From NCBI GenBank assembly GCA_002633005.1, contig NMRA01000177.1, positions 690,607 to 754,606 of the forward strand: 64,000 bases of DNA, written 5' to 3'. Position 1 is the first letter of the stretch. Each line of letters begins with the position of its first letter. The DNA comes from Phoronis australis. Its lineage: Eukaryota > Phoronida > Phoronidae. The notes beneath the pieces are model-generated. The model searched no databases. It had not been told where the DNA came from and worked only from the letters and a program-made list of their open reading frames with translations. Of this stretch, positions 61,120 through 64,000 are shown piece by piece. The translations under genes and the position numbers were made by a program.

Positions 61120-62743
61120 GAGGTTTAGGACCTGGGCAAGTGTGGCCAACTGCTTCCTTAACTTGGTGGACGTGAGTAGTTGTGGTTGTTGCGAATCACA
61201 CTGACTTGCCAGTCGCTTCCCCTGTAAGGGTGCATGGCACTTCCCGGTTTAGCAAAAAGAAGATTGCCTGTCATTCCGGCAGCACTTCGATGGTCGACAA
61301 GGAAGTGCAAGTTGTCCATCATCCCTGTTGTCAGGATGACAGTAGCGTTTCTTCCTCGCTTTCCAAGGGTTTCTATCCTGACGTGAGTTTAACAGAGTTG
61401 CTTTTCAAATGTGGAAAGAGTATTTCCCACCACAGGGTCTAGTGTTCTCTCAACAGTTGCCTGCTGAAAAGAAGACAGGGTCATTCGTTCAGACTCGCCT
61501 GTTCCTTTTCGATTGAATAGGATAACTTCAGCCAAACAGAGTTTGGCAAGATTTCCATACGATTCTACACTTGATGACATGTTGCGGCGTTCCACCTTGA
61601 TACGTTCTTTAATGTAGCTGCTCAGTTTAACTACGTCATCCACAAGAGGCAGCAACTGTTGTCTATTGTGCTTTTCGTGGGCTAGGGTGGACAGGGCTTT
61701 CGAGGACACAGCGTCTTCCCACCCAATTGAGTAGAGCTTCATGAAGGTATCTGCCCTCTTTTTCATCACCATGTCATCATTTTGAGAGCATTAAGGCTCT
61801 GTAATGAAGCACATTTATCAAGACTGTGGCCAATCTTGAGCGCAAGTGATGGTGTTGAGTATTTAGATGAAGCAGCCTGAAAACCAGCTACCTCTTTTGT
61901 GGCAGCTACCACAAAGTCCTAGTTTTGCTGCTCAAGACAGTCTTCTAGGCTTCCAATATTTGGAGACATCGTGCGAGCTTTTATTAGGAGACAGCCAAGC
62001 TCTCTCAACTTCTGCGATATGTAATTTATGCGTTGGCTGTGATGGCCGTGTTTGTCAAAATGAGAACCACAAGTTGTCTTTCTCGACAACACTTCGCATG
62101 CTGTCATTCTTCATTCACAAAATTACTCTCGTACAATTCTTTACGCACACATTTTTTCATGGGCAGCAGCATCTGACCACTTGCTACAGCTCCACCTGGT
62201 TTCTGTTTGTCTGTTGAAGCATGTTTACAACGACGCTGGTGCTTCCATAGATGCTTGTATACATTCCCTTGCAGAACTGACAGGGGACAAATTTTCCACC
62301 ACTTTCAGTGATTTTTCCAGTTGACCTATACTTCAGAGTGATATTACCCTTTCCTTTTTCTAGTACATCATAATTATGGTGGTAGTCGCCTTTTTTCACT
62401 ACCACATCCCAAAGGCGCTTCCTTTCTTTTGACAGCTTTGGCAGTGCAAATATTTTCACCACTTGCGGATCATCTTTATGCATTATTGGTATGTGTCTTG
62501 CAATGTTGGGATACAGCTTTTCGCAAAAAAGACAAGCATGTCTTTTCTTGCCCTTCGTGCTAGTTGACTCCACAACAATTACTCGTGGTGAATTGAGCAC
62601 TGGGATGATGTTGCTGGTCTCGCTGCCCTCGCTGTAGCTGTCTTCGACTCTTTCTTCTTTTGAGGCATGGTCTTCTGTCTCATTGTCATCGCTTTCAGTT
62701 GATTCAGAATCACTGCTCACTGTATATTCGGTACCAGAACTTT
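61120..62743 (-). pseudogene. Zinc-finger / tyrosine-recombinase-like family gene, broken and 3'-truncated
   Basis: On the minus strand an exon starting at 62743 (acceptor CTTTTTCAG) encodes an acidic N-terminus, then two Cys/His fingers (CLFCEKLYPNIARHI..H and CQFCKGMYTS..LWKHQRRC). The C-terminal half comes in pieces in different frames: YISQKLRELG, FVVAATKEVAGFQAASSKYS, KLCLAEVILFNRKGTGESERM, RIETLGKRGRNATVILTTGM, GNLLFAKPGSAMHPYRGSDC and LLTSTKLRKQLATLAQVLNL. This order matches a family spread in fish and marine invertebrates whose C-terminal part resembles a tyrosine recombinase; that assignment is from memory of the motifs. It stops at NLSEN, before the expected HxxR-type region, and the Mutator-like sequence follows directly. 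Several frameshifts show that it is inactive. Confidence 0.65.
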
Positions 62744-62774
62744 CTGAAAAAGAAAACTTTCAAAAGAAATACAA

Positions 62775-62960
62775 TTAAAGTTGATTGGCAAATAGGAATT
62801 TTCCATTGTGTTTGGTCGAGGTTTTCCGTCTTTAACCCAAGGTTGGTGATCATGAATAGACCCGCATGCATCGTATGCATGTTCTTGCCCTTGCGCCAAA
62901 ACCCATTGCAATTCTACCCACAAATGGTCTATTCCAATTAATTGTAATAGATTTAGGTTA
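62775..62960 (-). pseudogene. Coding fragment of unknown family (YDACGSIHDHQP)
   Basis: A minus-strand frame contains HLWVELQWVLAQGQEHAYDA, then CGSIHDHQPWVKDGKPRPNT. The dense pattern of W, G, P and charged residues looks like real, once-constrained protein, unlike nearby open frames. It lies just upstream of the acceptor of the zinc-finger pseudogene and could be its 5' exon or another element. I cannot name the family. Confidence 0.35.
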
Positions 62961-62968
62961 CTGTGCAT

Positions 62969-64000
62969 TGTGTAAAATGAACATCTAAGATGTCCAGAAT
63001 ACGGCTATGTGAAAAATTATTCACTGTTCATGGAATGCTGGTAATTCACTATTCTTTGGACAAAGTTTGAACGAACAAATCAGTTCCATTTTGGTTTTAA
63101 TTAAATGCCATAGTGGCCAATCCATAATTATTCATATAACTTGTCCCTATGGTCAAAGTCATGGTAGTTCCAGCATCCCTACTTACTACTGTTTGGTAAT
63201 AACATTAAAGCAATGAAAACTCCAAGAAGCCGGGAATCCCGATGAATAGTGCTGAATGTTTTGTATTGCTATCGAACTTTTCACATGTTGCTGTGAAATG
63301 ATTCTTGTGGGTTATCAATTCAAGTGATGACTCACACGATTGTTTTTTCATTTCATAGTACACATTTTATGCGCCAACACTTCTCATCTTAATAGGAACA
63401 ATTTGAGATCAATTTTATGGCAATACTGGTCTAAATCAAAAGTTAGTTTCTTTGATGGAAAGCAGGTTTATTGCCGCTTTATGAATCAACAATTTACCGC
63501 AGTGTTCTCCACCATCTGGCACTACTGGTGCTTCTCGTTCACTACTAGCCTGGTCGCAACTTTTCTCCTGAAAGCCACAAAATACTTGACTACCTCGTGT
63601 GTCATTCAAAAGCGCATTGCATTATCAATGAAATACGAGTAATTTTTGACCAACAGCAGATTGCCAATAATGCTTCTTCATGAAAAAATTGTTGTTGCAA
63701 ATGAAGAAACTGCAATTCAGGTTATTTACTTTAATTGTGCAGACTATATATCTATATCTATATATATGGTGTCCCACACTTTGAAGGGCTATTTTTCCCA
63801 AGTTTATTATTATAGAGCATTGATAATGTAATGTTATATTAATATTTGGTGACAATTTCATTGCGACATGTTTTATATTTTTGATGGGAAAATTTTTTTA
63901 ATAACTTGTATAATATAGCTGCATTTGCCGATATGACCATCTAGAAAGGAACCTGTCACATGGGCGGCCTGAGTATTCTACTAAAATTGTTCCGGGGGGG
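62969..64000. other. Window end; no recognised gene
   Basis: AT-rich. It includes a TATATATCTATATC-type microsatellite (about 63744-63768) and ends in a G run. A decayed protein-like stretch on the minus strand near 63500-63620 (VVKYFVAFRRKVATRLVV) has stops and is not assigned. Confidence 0.4.

Overview
The window is animal (metazoan) nuclear DNA, AT-rich and dense in interspersed repeats. It has split genes with GT-AG introns, long introns, and many decayed DNA transposons typical of marine invertebrates such as hemichordates, lancelets, lophotrochozoans or cnidarians. The sequence alone does not fix the species. It is a draft scaffold: there is one 881-base gap (23830-24710) and six single-N joins. 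Four of those joins sit exactly between near-identical direct copies and look like false (haplotype) duplications made by the assembler.

Three protein-coding genes are clear once exons are joined by phase. (1) 16829-20693, plus: a small 115-residue protein of the uncharacterised C22orf15/CXorf65-like family. It has three coding exons, and one intron starts with GC. (2) 27156-29898, plus: a two-exon gene for a 219-residue protein with a signal peptide and the zinc-binding pattern HAE...SPCxxC of AID/APOBEC-like cytidine deaminases, i.e. a secreted deaminase. This is the most interesting gene here. (3) 34026-49788, plus: a full TRIP4 (ASC-1) orthologue in 12 coding exons, with its C2HC5-type zinc finger and C-terminal ASCH domain. 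A fourth, unrecognised gene is supported on the minus strand (52704-55096). Possible exons of a basic, Ser/Arg/His-rich protein flank the sequence gap (23534-25020).

The rest is mostly repeats. 1-16.8 kb has little apart from a decayed Penelope GIY-YIG fragment, a RecQ-like fragment, a tRNA-like SINE remnant and low-complexity tracts. 17.8-19.6 kb is a fold-back element carrying a broken THAP-domain gene, lying inside intron 1 of gene 1. 20.9-22.3, 37.9-38.8 and 45.8-46.1 kb hold copies of an element with ATGCGCCCAC termini. A 150-bp MITE occurs three times, twice in the deaminase intron. 55.8-56.7 kb is a PIF/Harbinger-type element with a TAA target duplication. 58.7-62.7 kb holds a frameshifted Mutator-like transposase abutting a broken gene of a zinc-finger/tyrosine-recombinase-like family.

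The genes do not form an operon or shared pathway. TRIP4 is a conserved housekeeping coactivator/ribosome-rescue component, the deaminase is probably an effector acting outside the cell, and gene 1 has no known role. No CRISPR array, rRNA or intact tRNA gene was found.
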